A stretch of 64,000 nt of DNA, from contig NZ_MWQK01000005.1 of NCBI RefSeq assembly GCF_002210425.1, forward strand, positions 248,001 through 312,000, given 5' to 3'. Below the pieces are notes generated by a model, which was given only the letters and a program-made list of their open reading frames with translations, was not told the origin of the DNA and did no database searches. Source of the DNA: Fibrobacter sp. UWB2 (GTDB lineage Bacteria > Fibrobacterota > Fibrobacteria > Fibrobacterales > Fibrobacteraceae). Every line of letters begins with the position of its first letter. The first letter of the stretch is position 1. The translations under genes and the position numbers were made by a program. Positions 33,700 through 42,301 of the stretch are shown here, one piece after another.

Positions 33700-33784
33700 T
33701 TATCGTAAAACAAGGGGATTTTGTAAAAGGATTGTACTATTTTTTTTCTACAACCCTAATTTTTCATTAAACCGGTTAAACGGC

Positions 33785-34798
33785 TTACGCGTAAATTGAG
33801 CGCAAATACTCCCCGTATTCCTTGAGGCGAGTTTGCAGCGAGGCCGGCTTTATGACGCGGGCGGCAGTCGAGAATGACACGACCCAGTTCACCAAAAGCT
33901 GGTTCACATCAGCTTTCATTTTCACTAGGATTTTGCCATTTTTGGCTAGTCTCATATGCATCGTTCGGTTGAACTTGTTTTCCATAAGATAAAGGCTAGC
34001 GTTCATTTCAAATTCAATTTCAACATCCTCAGGATGGGGTTCCTGCTCGCTCATGAACGCAGCCCCCGACGAGACCTGTCGACGCAACTTTTCCAGAACT
34101 TTCGGATTTTCCACAAACGTTTCCTTGGAGAGTTGCACCTTGACCATTCGCCGGAATTTGAGCGTATAGGTGGCGTCCTTGACTTTTTCAGATTCGCAGC
34201 CCACGTAAATTTCGTTCTGATAAACGATAATCATCAAGGGAATGCGGGTCGACTTCTTGTAAGCGGAGGCTGTCCTGTAAAACACGTCAATTTTACGGTG
34301 GTCGTGAATCGCCTGGAGAATCGTCCGCATTTTTTCGCTAGCATCTTCTTCGAAGTCCGGCGGAGTCCCCATGAAAATGATTTTCGAGTTCAGCTCCTCG
34401 CCGAGATGGCGGAGCGATTTCTGTTCGCGGCCCGGCAAGCTTTTTTCGATGCGCTCCAGAAGTTGCGAAATAATTTCACTCGTGGCAGGGTAAATATTCG
34501 CGATGCGTTTGAGGAACACGAAATGGAGCATCGTGTTTTCAAAATTCGGGAACAGGAGCCTTTCGGCATTGCGAAGTGCAGAGGTGTAATACGACGTACG
34601 GCCAACAGTATCAACTGCGATGTAGCGGCCACCATCCATCTCCGAAAGGAAGCGCATATCGCGTTGCACATTGCGGCGTTCACTCTCAGGAATTTCGAAC
34701 GAAGTCATCAAATCGCTGATGGTAAATTTCTTTTCTGGATTAGAAATCACTTTCGCAAAAAGTTGCACAGTTCTTTCGCCGCGAGTCATGTCCGCCAT
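33785..34798 (-). CDS. WYL-domain transcriptional regulator
   Basis: The 337-residue protein begins with a winged-helix domain ('RGERTVQLFAKVISNPEKKF' then 'ISDLMTSFEIPESERRNVQRDMRFL', in part) and has a WYL domain at about residues 150-235 ('ILQAIHDHRKIDVFYRTASAY' and 'IPLMIIVYQNEIYVGC'). A C-terminal WCX-like extension follows. The start at ATG 34798 has an AGGAG site five bases away. WYL proteins sense nucleotide-like or other ligands and often control defence or stress operons. This one lies immediately upstream of, and in the same direction as, the MoxR-VWA operon, so it is the probable regulator of that module. Confidence 0.9.
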   Translation of the reverse strand: MADMTRGERTVQLFAKVISNPEKKFTISDLMTSFEIPESERRNVQRDMRFLSEMDGGRYIAVDTVGRTSYYTSALRNAERLLFPNFENTMLHFVFLKRIANIYPATSEIISQLLERIEKSLPGREQKSLRHLGEELNSKIIFMGTPPDFEEDASEKMRTILQAIHDHRKIDVFYRTASAYKKSTRIPLMIIVYQNEIYVGCESEKVKDATYTLKFRRMVKVQLSKETFVENPKVLEKLRRQVSSGAAFMSEQEPHPEDVEIEFEMNASLYLMENKFNRTMHMRLAKNGKILVKMKADVNQLLVNWVVSFSTAARVIKPASLQTRLKEYGEYLRSIYA

Positions 34799-34860
34799 AA
34801 AAACTCCTGAAGATGTTCTATTTAAAAATATAATCAAATACGACAAATGCGGACGCATAC

Positions 34861-34890
34861 AAAAAGACCGCAGCGGCGAGGCTACGGTCT
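34861..34890 (-). terminator. Terminator of leuS
   Basis: On the minus strand AGACCGTAGC (34890-34881) pairs with GCTGCGGTCT (34874-34865), with one mismatch, followed by five T. It lies 57 bases after the leuS stop. Confidence 0.85.
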
Positions 34891-34898
34891 GAAATTTT

Positions 34899-34936
34899 TA
34901 TGGGTCCTATCGCATCCTTACGGACGCTCCAGGATG
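34899..34936 (+). repeat. Looser copy of the ATGACA repeat family
   Basis: GGTCCTATCGCATCCTTACG followed by GACGCTCCAGGATGACAG resembles the other copies, ending in GGATGACA. It sits between the leuS stop and the terminator. The hairpin is weak. Confidence 0.45.
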
Positions 34937-34946
34937 ACAGCGGGTT

Positions 34947-37634
34947 TTACTTCACCACGATGTTCACGAGCTTGCCCGGAACCACGATGGACTTCACAAC
35001 GGTCTTGCCTGCCATAAACTCTTTCATACGTTCGTTGTCAAGTGCGAGTTTTTCGAGGGCGGCCTTGTCCAAGTCCTTGGCGACAGATGCCTTGGCGCGG
35101 ACCTTGCCGTTCACTTGGAACACGACTTCCACGGTGTTTTCCACAGCCTTGGAGTGGTCGGCTTCCGGCCAGGCGACGTTCGTGAGCGAGCCTTCGTGAC
35201 CGAGTATGCTCCACATTTCTTCGGCGATATGCGGGGCAAACGGGTGCAAGAGCTTGACGAACGTTTCGCACGGTTCGCGGTAGCGCTTGTCCATCTTCAT
35301 CATTTCGTTGTTGAAGATCATCAGCTGGCTAATCGCGGTGTTGAAGCTCATGTTTTCAATGTCGTTCGTGACCTTGATAACGCTCTGGTGCATCACCTTT
35401 TCGATAGCTTCCGGAGCGGCTTCGTCAACGAAGACCGGGGCTTCATCGCTGTCGCCGACAACAGAACGCCAGGCGCGGCCGAGGAAGCGGTTCATGCCTT
35501 CGATGCCCTTGGTCTGCCACGGCTTCACGGCGTCGAGCGGGCCCATGAACATTTCATACAAGCGAAGGCTATCTGCACCGTAATCGCGGACAACGTCATC
35601 CGGGTTCACGACGTTCTTGAGGGACTTACTCATCTTAGCCACAATCTGCTTGAGTTCGATGTCCGTACCCTTCTTGAAGTACTTGCCGTTCTTTTCTTCG
35701 ACTTCGTCAGTCGGGACCTTGGAACCAGCGGCATCTTCGTATGCAAAGGCAAGAATCATGCCCTGGTTGAAGAGCTTCTGGAACGGTTCGTCGGTAGAGA
35801 CGAGGCCGAGATCGAACAAAACCTTGTGCCAGAAACGGCTGTAGAGCAAGTGAAGCACGGCGTGTTCGGCACCACCCACATAGAGGTCAACCGGCATCCA
35901 GTACTTTTCAAGTTCCTTTGCCACAAATGCGTCACCGTTGCAAGCGTCGATGTAGCGGAGGTAATACCAGCACGAACCGGCCCACTGCGGCATGGTGTTC
36001 GTTTCACGAATACCCTTGCGGCCGTTCTTATCGACGACCTGGAGCCATTCGGTGGCGTTCGCGAGCGGAGACTGACCGCCGTCACCCGGCTTGTAATCCT
36101 TGAGTTCCGGCAAAAGAACCGGAAGTTCGGAATCGTCGACGGTAGAGATTTCGCCATCTTCCCAGTGGATAATCGGGAACGGTTCACCCCAGTAGCGCTG
36201 ACGGCTGAAGAGCCAGTCGCGAAGTTTGTAGTTCACCGTGGCCTTACCGATCTTGTTGGCTTCGAGCCATTCGATGACCTTGGCGATACCCTGCTTCTTG
36301 TTGAGACCGTTCAGGCAGAGCGTTGCATTTTCGCTGTTGATGTAGGTGCCGTCGGCAGCCCAACAGGCTTCACCCTTGAGCACGAGCGGTTTTACATCTT
36401 CGGGGCAGCTTGCATCCGGTTCCATGATGCAGATCACCGGGAGGTTGAACTTCTTTGCAAAGTCAAAGTCGCGAGTATCGTGAGCCGGCACAGCCATGAT
36501 AGCGCCAGTGCCATAGCCCGTCAAAACGTAGTCAGCAACCCACACCGGAATCTTCGTGCCGGTGAGCGGGTTTACGGCGTAAGAACCAGTGAACACACCA
36601 GTCTTTTCCTTGGCGAGTTCCGTACGGTCTAGATCGCTCTTGAGAGCGGCGGCATGCACGTATTCTTCCACGGCGGCCTTCTGTTCGGCAGTCGTGAGTT
36701 CCGGCACCATAGCGTGTTCCGGAGCAACGACCATGTAGGTTGCACCGAACAGCGTATCGCAACGGGTCGTGTAAACGCGGAGCTTCTTTTCGGTCGGCTT
36801 GCCTTCAGCATCGGCAATAGCAAAATCAACTTCGGCACCGTAGCTCTTGCCGATCCAGTTCTTCTGCATGTCTTTGACGCCCTGTGGCCAGTCGAGCTTG
36901 TCGAGGCCCTTCAGCAGGCGGTCGCCATACAGCGGAATGCGCATGAGCCACTGCTTCAGGTTACGGCGTTCCACTTCCTTGGTGCCGCACTTTTCGTGAG
37001 AACCGTCGTTCAAAACTTCTTCGTTAGCGCAGACAATCTTGCAGTGCTTGCACCACCACACCTGAGCATCGGCGTAATAAGCGAGGCGTTTGCCGTCGCG
37101 GTACTTGCGAACTTCGTCCTTACCCTTGGCTTCTACATCGGCCGGGATCGGGAGTTCTTCAATCGGGCGGCCCTTCTGCTGGTCTTCATCGAACCAGGTG
37201 CCATAAAGGCGCTTGAAAATCCACTGCGTCCACTTGTAATACTTCGGGTCGGTGGTGTTGACTTCCTTGTTCCAGTCGTAAGAGAGGCCGAGGCGCTTGA
37301 TCTGACGGCGGAAATTGTCGCAGTTCTTCTTGGTCGTGATGGCCGGGTGCGTACCGGTCTGGATGGCGTACTGTTCAGCGGGGAGGCCGAAAGCGTCCCA
37401 CCCCATCGGGTGGAGCACATTGAAACCGCGGCTGCGCTTGTAGCGGCAAATGATATCCGTTGCAGTGTAACCTTCCGGGTGGCCCACATGGAGACCAGCA
37501 CCACTCGGGTACGGGAACATATCCAAGCAGTAATACTTCGGCTTGGACTTGTCTTCGCCAGTCTTAAACGTCTGATGTTCTTCCCAGTAGGCTTGCCACT
37601 TGGTTTCGATTTCTTGCGGATTATACTTTGCCAT
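34947..37634 (-). CDS. leuS: Leucyl-tRNA synthetase
   Basis: The 895-residue class I synthetase has the HIGH-type motif 'HVGH' at residues 49-52 in '[18 protein letters not shown]', the KMSKS loop as 'KMSKSLKN' around residue 665, and an editing (CP1) domain with '[18 protein letters not shown]'. It charges tRNA-Leu with leucine and hydrolyses mischarged products in the CP1 domain. The length and order match bacterial LeuRS. It is followed by its own terminator and preceded by 74 bases before the stop of a lipoprotein gene on the same strand. The opposite strand carries long open frames only because of the codon pattern. Confidence 0.97.
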   Translation of the reverse strand: MAKYNPQEIETKWQAYWEEHQTFKTGEDKSKPKYYCLDMFPYPSGAGLHVGHPEGYTATDIICRYKRSRGFNVLHPMGWDAFGLPAEQYAIQTGTHPAITTKKNCDNFRRQIKRLGLSYDWNKEVNTTDPKYYKWTQWIFKRLYGTWFDEDQQKGRPIEELPIPADVEAKGKDEVRKYRDGKRLAYYADAQVWWCKHCKIVCANEEVLNDGSHEKCGTKEVERRNLKQWLMRIPLYGDRLLKGLDKLDWPQGVKDMQKNWIGKSYGAEVDFAIADAEGKPTEKKLRVYTTRCDTLFGATYMVVAPEHAMVPELTTAEQKAAVEEYVHAAALKSDLDRTELAKEKTGVFTGSYAVNPLTGTKIPVWVADYVLTGYGTGAIMAVPAHDTRDFDFAKKFNLPVICIMEPDASCPEDVKPLVLKGEACWAADGTYINSENATLCLNGLNKKQGIAKVIEWLEANKIGKATVNYKLRDWLFSRQRYWGEPFPIIHWEDGEISTVDDSELPVLLPELKDYKPGDGGQSPLANATEWLQVVDKNGRKGIRETNTMPQWAGSCWYYLRYIDACNGDAFVAKELEKYWMPVDLYVGGAEHAVLHLLYSRFWHKVLFDLGLVSTDEPFQKLFNQGMILAFAYEDAAGSKVPTDEVEEKNGKYFKKGTDIELKQIVAKMSKSLKNVVNPDDVVRDYGADSLRLYEMFMGPLDAVKPWQTKGIEGMNRFLGRAWRSVVGDSDEAPVFVDEAAPEAIEKVMHQSVIKVTNDIENMSFNTAISQLMIFNNEMMKMDKRYREPCETFVKLLHPFAPHIAEEMWSILGHEGSLTNVAWPEADHSKAVENTVEVVFQVNGKVRAKASVAKDLDKAALEKLALDNERMKEFMAGKTVVKSIVVPGKLVNIVVK

Positions 37635-37708
37635 TATTTATTCCTCTAACGCCGCGACGGAACCGCCACGACCTCATTAAATTTTCGAGGCAAAATTTAG
37701 AAAATTAT

Positions 37709-38710
37709 CTAGAAGGATTCACATTCTTCCCAGTCGTTCTGCTCATTGAACCTGTAGCATTTCGTGCCATCAGACATTTCCACAGAACAAGTATCGCCGA
37801 CAACGGTATCCTCTTTTTGGCAATTAGCGATTATTTGAGCCTTATCCGTGAGCGAAAGTGAAGCTTCTCTCCAAGCACCATTCCCAACATACGTGTAAGA
37901 ATACTGGGAGCATCCTACACCTACAAAACATTCTTCCTTAGTGCACACATCACCAACAGCAACACCCGTCGTATCACAGGTTATTCTCCGGTCTCTTAAA
38001 ATCCACAGCCCTTTTTCGCACCTATAATACTTTGTTTGTCCAACATAATGGAATCTAGGATTATTCGCCCCCACCCAAGCAGAATCTACCTTGCCTTCTT
38101 CTTCGGCAGAGCACGTCAACTCAGACAAACTATGGTATTCCTCATATCCAATTTGCACCCACTGATTGTTAGTGCACTTGTAATATAAGTTGCCTGGCCA
38201 GTGCGTATTAAAAAAGGCATAAAGTTCCTTGCGGCCTTCATTTTCGGCATTGCATTTTACTTCTTGCCATCCATTTTCTGCATAGGTATAAAGAGAAATT
38301 TCAGCATGGTCCAAAATCGAAAACGTTTCTTCGATTTTAGGGCCATAGGCTTCGAGCAAACAAAAATACTCCGTCTTCACGCCGTCAAACGCAGCAATAC
38401 TAACAGCATCATGTTGTTCTCTACATTTTTCATTCAACTTTTCCAACGACGGGCGTTCAATTTCTTGAACTGAACTACTCGAAGCCACATTGCTAGAAGA
38501 CTCAGGGCTTGAAACAGCCTCGCTGCTAGAAGATACTGGACCTGAGCCTGTTTCACTACTAGAAGCCACGCTACTCGAAGATTCTACAGCCGACGATCCA
38601 GCCGCCACGGGCATCGGATTACTCCCAGCATCGTCGCTGCATGCCGCGAACGGCAAAACCGAAATAGACGCTAGCATTGCTAGCACTGAAGCATAATTCC
38701 TATTGAACAT
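37709..38710 (-). CDS. Ser-rich lipoprotein, paralogue A
   Basis: The start ATG 38710 has a GGGAGG site. The product of 333 residues has a lipoprotein signal peptide with lipobox FAACSDD (about residues 20-26), a long Ser-rich spacer to residue 80, then Cys-rich modules. One module near residues 195-290 reads 'CSAEEEGKVDS', 'RFHYVGQTKYYRCEKGLWI', 'CDTTGVAVGDVC' and 'YTYVGNGAW', and is closely repeated in the paralogue at 40175. Function is unknown; the layout suggests a surface protein with small disulfide-bonded carbohydrate- or protein-binding modules. It starts 12 bases after the stop of paralogue B, so the two are in one operon. Confidence 0.8.
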   Translation of the reverse strand: MFNRNYASVLAMLASISVLPFAACSDDAGSNPMPVAAGSSAVESSSSVASSSETGSGPVSSSSEAVSSPESSSNVASSSSVQEIERPSLEKLNEKCREQHDAVSIAAFDGVKTEYFCLLEAYGPKIEETFSILDHAEISLYTYAENGWQEVKCNAENEGRKELYAFFNTHWPGNLYYKCTNNQWVQIGYEEYHSLSELTCSAEEEGKVDSAWVGANNPRFHYVGQTKYYRCEKGLWILRDRRITCDTTGVAVGDVCTKEECFVGVGCSQYSYTYVGNGAWREASLSLTDKAQIIANCQKEDTVVGDTCSVEMSDGTKCYRFNEQNDWEECESF

Positions 38711-38722
38711 AAGACCTCCCAA

Positions 38723-40036
38723 TTACTTCTTTTCAAATCGGTTCCAAAGGTATTCTTCCAAAACAATCTCGCCAGAAACACACTGGTAGGTTTTTCCTGG
38801 TTCAAGGTAGTCAAAAAAGTTGCGTTTCATCCCCTCTGTTTTCGCACAGCACCATGTATCATCCCCACAAGGCTTACTGCCGAAATAAGCATCATCTTCC
38901 CACAAGTCTTCATCCGTTTCTTTTGTCCAAGAACCATCTTCGCGATACCGATAGCGATTGGTCGAGTAACAGTAATCATAGACGTTTGAGTCAAAATAGT
39001 CTAACGTTTTACCATAACCGCAATATTCAAGCAACCCATTTGCACGGTCGCCGACCTTAGCCTCTTTAGGCAAATCCAGAACATCGTATTCCTCATCCGT
39101 CAAGCCTTTTTTTCGAGGATCCGTGTATTGACGCGGTACAAGTTTTATGGGGTTCCATTTGCCATCAACACAATAATAGTATTCACCCTCAAATTCTTTA
39201 AAATGTAGCTCATAAGGCAAATCATTATAAATCCGGCATATTCCCAATTTAGGGTCAATATTAAACTGCACCCATTGACCGCCCTCAAATAGATAGTATT
39301 GCTTTTCGCCTTGAGATTCAAACGAGCAAGTGTCTCCTTCAACGTTTTTTCCCGTTCGGCAATTATAATAAGCCTCATTTACAGACTGCCATAAAAAACC
39401 TTCATCATGTAATTCTTCACTCAAATCAGTATACACCACATGCTCGCATTGAAAAAAATCCGTATATCCATTTGAATATGTGATTTTTCCAGTACTCCAT
39501 TCATTTTCAGCATTGCATTCTTTGGCAGGAGCCTTTAAGCATTTGCTTTCATTCCACGTTCCGGTTCCCACATATTCATAACATCTTCCACCACGTCCGC
39601 CAGCACCCCAATAACCGCCTTGCGCAGAATGAACATTACAAAGACTCCCCACAGACACGCCTGCAGAATCGCAAGCGACAGACGGCTCCGCCTCATACCA
39701 ATGCCCATTTTTGCACTTATAATAATCAATCTTAAAACCATATTTAGCATTGCCGCCCCATATCGAATCAACCGCCCCCTCATTGTGTGCATCACACGTT
39801 GAAAGTCGCGCCAATTCCACAATTTTTGAAGCGCTCGAAATTTCAGAACTACTCGAAGTCACATCACTAGAAGATACAGGGTTTGAAACAACTTCGCTAC
39901 TTGAAGATTCAGCCGCCGAAGATTCAGCCGCCACGGGCATCGGGTTATTCACCACATCGTCGCTGCACGCCGTAAAAGACAAAAACGAAAAAGATGCCAG
40001 CATCGCTAGCACAGAAACATGATTCCTTCCGAACAT
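38723..40036 (-). CDS. Ser-rich lipoprotein, paralogue B
   Basis: The start ATG 40036 is preceded by GGGAG. The 437-residue product has a signal peptide and lipobox FTACSDD, a Ser-rich spacer, and several short modules with paired cysteines: 'CDAHNEGAVDSIWGGN', 'YYKCKNGHWYEAEP', 'CDSAGVSVGSLCN', 'YEYVGTGTWNESKC'. The C-terminal half has further modules that resemble the first ones less closely ('YYNCRTGKNVEGDTCS', 'YYCVDGKWNP'). No family recognised. It lies upstream of paralogue A in the same operon and downstream of paralogue C, from which a terminator separates it. Confidence 0.8.
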   Translation of the reverse strand: MFGRNHVSVLAMLASFSFLSFTACSDDVVNNPMPVAAESSAAESSSSEVVSNPVSSSDVTSSSSEISSASKIVELARLSTCDAHNEGAVDSIWGGNAKYGFKIDYYKCKNGHWYEAEPSVACDSAGVSVGSLCNVHSAQGGYWGAGGRGGRCYEYVGTGTWNESKCLKAPAKECNAENEWSTGKITYSNGYTDFFQCEHVVYTDLSEELHDEGFLWQSVNEAYYNCRTGKNVEGDTCSFESQGEKQYYLFEGGQWVQFNIDPKLGICRIYNDLPYELHFKEFEGEYYYCVDGKWNPIKLVPRQYTDPRKKGLTDEEYDVLDLPKEAKVGDRANGLLEYCGYGKTLDYFDSNVYDYCYSTNRYRYREDGSWTKETDEDLWEDDAYFGSKPCGDDTWCCAKTEGMKRNFFDYLEPGKTYQCVSGEIVLEEYLWNRFEKK

Positions 40037-40126
40037 AAAAACAACTCCCATTATGTTCCAAAATTTATCAGTAAAATACAAACTCACAATTTAAAAAAAC
40101 ATTTTTACAAAAATTTGTAAGAAAAA

Positions 40127-40153
40127 AAGAAGCCCAGGCTTTAGCCCAGGCTC
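40127..40153 (-). terminator. Probable terminator of lipoprotein paralogue C
   Basis: On the minus strand GCCTGGGC is repeated on both sides of a TAAA loop and pairs through six Watson-Crick and two G-T pairs, followed by a T-rich run. The G-T pairs make it weaker than the other terminators here. Confidence 0.6.
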
Positions 40154-40174
40154 ATTTGCAAGTCTAGAGAAACT

Positions 40175-40960
40175 TTACGGGGCATTTTCACCCGAATCAA
40201 CATTGGTTACTCTATTCCAAGTACCGCTTACACATTTAAAAAGAATGACCACATTGCCCGTTTCATTTCCTAAAGTCATCTTTTCTAGCGAACCTTCATT
40301 TTCAGCGGAACACTCTTTGGGCACAACCAAACGATTTCTGTCCATAATACCGCCAGGCACATCACTCAAAGTACCCAAAGTACTCCAAATGCCACCTCCT
40401 TCATAAGTGTAGAAATACTCAGTAGATCCTAATCCAGCCATCCATTCCGTCTTGGAGCAAACCGCTCCCGGCGTAAGTCCGGTCGTATCACACGCGAGCC
40501 ACTTATCTCCATGAATCCACGAGCCCTTTTCGCAACGATAATACTCCTCGGTACCCACAAAACGGAATCTAGGATTACCGTCATTCCCCGTCCATAAGGA
40601 ATCAACCTCACCTTCGTTTTCATCATTGCATACTCTGTCAATCGGAGATTTAACAGACGACGAAGATTCCGGAGTCGCAGACGATGATTCAGGTATCAAA
40701 GACTTGATACTGCTCGACGAACTAAGCGGCAAAGGCTCTGAACTGCTGGACGATTCCAACAGCAAAATTTCCGAGCTGCTCGAAACCACATCGCTAGAAG
40801 ACTCCTGAGCCGACGACTCCACAGCGCCCGATTCCGACGAAGACGATTCCGCAATTAACTGAAAAGGACCGCTTACGATATCGTCATTGCACGCCGTGAA
40901 CGGCAACAACGAGAAAGACGCCAGCATAGCCAGCACAGAAACACGATTCCTTTTGAACAT
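40175..40960 (-). CDS. Ser-rich lipoprotein, paralogue C
   Basis: The 261-residue product has a signal peptide and lipobox FTACNDD, a Ser-rich spacer of about 80 residues with several SSSS clusters, then one well-preserved module: 'CNDENEGEVDSLWTGN', 'VGTEEYYRCEKGSWIHGD', 'CDTTGLTPGAVCSK', 'YTYEGGGIWS'. A final module contains 'CSAENEGSLEKMTLGN' and 'LFKCVSGTWNRV'. It is the shortest of the three paralogues. I place the start at ATG 40960; a GTG 12 bases upstream lies right beside the AGGAG site and is too close to use it. Its promoter region is in 40961-41215, divergent from the beta-barrel gene. Confidence 0.8.
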   Translation of the reverse strand: MFKRNRVSVLAMLASFSLLPFTACNDDIVSGPFQLIAESSSSESGAVESSAQESSSDVVSSSSEILLLESSSSSEPLPLSSSSSIKSLIPESSSATPESSSSVKSPIDRVCNDENEGEVDSLWTGNDGNPRFRFVGTEEYYRCEKGSWIHGDKWLACDTTGLTPGAVCSKTEWMAGLGSTEYFYTYEGGGIWSTLGTLSDVPGGIMDRNRLVVPKECSAENEGSLEKMTLGNETGNVVILFKCVSGTWNRVTNVDSGENAP

Positions 40961-41215
40961 AAAAAGGGCCACTCCTTTTTAAATACTACTTGATAAAATA
41001 GCACATTAAGCGTCATTTTATTTAAAATTTTATCAAAAATATATGATAAACAAGAGAACGGCTCTAGGTGGAATAGAGACTTTTCATCCCGATTTGACGC
41101 TGAGCCCTTTAAATAGCGTGATTCCGGTCTTCTGTAAACATTTTTTTCTTTTTATTTCAGCCGTATTAAAATATTTTTAACTCGTTGAACCTCCACGTTT
41201 TGTTATAATTTCGCC

Positions 41216-42073
41216 ATGCTTTTAAGAAAATCTTGCTTACTCGCGTCCATGGTTTTAGCACTTACCACAAGTGCATTCGCTCAAAGTTCCGATGATGACG
41301 AATGGGTTTCTGTCGATTCCCCGAGGCCAGCATCCAGTAGCGATTCCAACACCTCTTACGATGGATCGAACGACAGCGAATTTGCAAATGACGAAGATTA
41401 CGCAAGCGCTTACGCCAGATACAAGACGCAGACGACATCGCGTTCCGAAATTAGCAAGCAGCGCAGTGAAGGGTTCTCGCAGTCCGTGTTCCTTGGAGCA
41501 CACTTGCAAGGTGGTTTCAACACTTTCCTTGGTTCACACTCCGATGGCTGGGGGGCAGGTTGGAACGTCGGTGGCGGCCTTATCATCAAGATTTCGATGT
41601 TCACCAAGAACTTTAGCTTGGTACCGGAACTCACGTTCAACTACCGCCAGTACAATTACGAAAAAGAAATGAATGATCTTTACACGAACAAGGCAAAGAT
41701 CAACATTATGTTATTTGAGCTTCCGATCATGTTCCGCTACACGTTCGAACAATACGATTTCTTTGCGGCTGCAGGTTTGCACCTCGGTCTCAAGCTGATG
41801 GGTAGCGCAGAATACGGATCCGAACCGAAAGCAGGCGTCATCGCCGACAGCGACAACGGCCTGAAATCCACGACCGAAATTGCAACCACGAATATGGAAG
41901 TGGGCTTCGCTATTGAAGGCGGTTACATGCTCACGCGTAATATCCACGTGAACCTTCGCATTGTCCAGAGCATTACGAACCTCTTGAACCAGGGCTTGAC
42001 CGTCAAGCAGCCGTTTGACAAGGCAACGCTCCTCACGTTCTACACGAACGCCGGTATTTCGTTCCTGTTCTAA
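41216..42073 (+). CDS. Outer-membrane beta-barrel protein (PorT/OMP_b-brl type)
   Basis: The 285-residue product has a signal peptide (hydrophobic residues 7-21, cleavage near AFA-Q), then an Asp/Ser-rich N-terminal region to about residue 75 and a beta-strand-rich domain with alternating hydrophobic residues. Strands such as 'FLGAHLQGGFNTFLG' and 'FSLVPELTFNYRQYNY' and the final '...FYTNAGISFLF' with a C-terminal Phe are typical of OMP_b-brl outer-membrane barrels. The role is unknown; small barrels of this type may act as porins or secretion accessory proteins. A TATAAT box lies 11 bases before ATG, so the mRNA may have a very short leader. A terminator follows. Confidence 0.85.
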   Translation: MLLRKSCLLASMVLALTTSAFAQSSDDDEWVSVDSPRPASSSDSNTSYDGSNDSEFANDEDYASAYARYKTQTTSRSEISKQRSEGFSQSVFLGAHLQGGFNTFLGSHSDGWGAGWNVGGGLIIKISMFTKNFSLVPELTFNYRQYNYEKEMNDLYTNKAKINIMLFELPIMFRYTFEQYDFFAAAGLHLGLKLMGSAEYGSEPKAGVIADSDNGLKSTTEIATTNMEVGFAIEGGYMLTRNIHVNLRIVQSITNLLNQGLTVKQPFDKATLLTFYTNAGISFLF

Positions 42074-42115
42074 TTGATTAGTTATTAATCAGTAGTCAAT
42101 AGTTATTAATTGCAA

Positions 42116-42147
42116 AAAGGAAGCGCCAAACGCTTCCTTTTGTTTTT
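42116..42147 (+). terminator. Terminator of the beta-barrel gene
   Basis: AAGGAAGCG and CGCTTCCTT form a stem (42118-42126 with 42131-42139) with a CAAA-type loop and are followed by TTGTTTTTG. Confidence 0.88.
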
Positions 42148-42172
42148 GCACATCAATTTCGCTGAGTTGAAA

Positions 42173-42292
42173 GACGAGAGTCCGCACTCTCGTCATGTTG
42201 AGCCCGTAGGGCGAAACATCCAGTGAAGTATCACGACTGACGAGATGTGCCGCCGAATGGCGAGACGTGCATCGTCTGCTCAGGATGACGAA
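42173..42292 (+). repeat. Composite hairpin repeat between the barrel gene and the spermidine-synthase-like gene
   Basis: A perfect 9-bp stem (GACGAGAGT at 42173-42181 with ACTCTCGTC at 42186-42194) is followed by ATGTTGAGCCCGTAGGGCGAAACATC, which itself can fold, and the block ends in TCAGGATGACG. The three parts look like repeat units of the ATGACA family joined together. Nothing here has coding character. Confidence 0.6.
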
Positions 42293-42301
42293 ACGCGTGG
42301 C

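Noticed and set aside
35115-36632. A 505-codon open frame on the plus strand opposite leuS
   Set aside because: leuS is unambiguous on the minus strand. The opposite frame is open because of codon usage.
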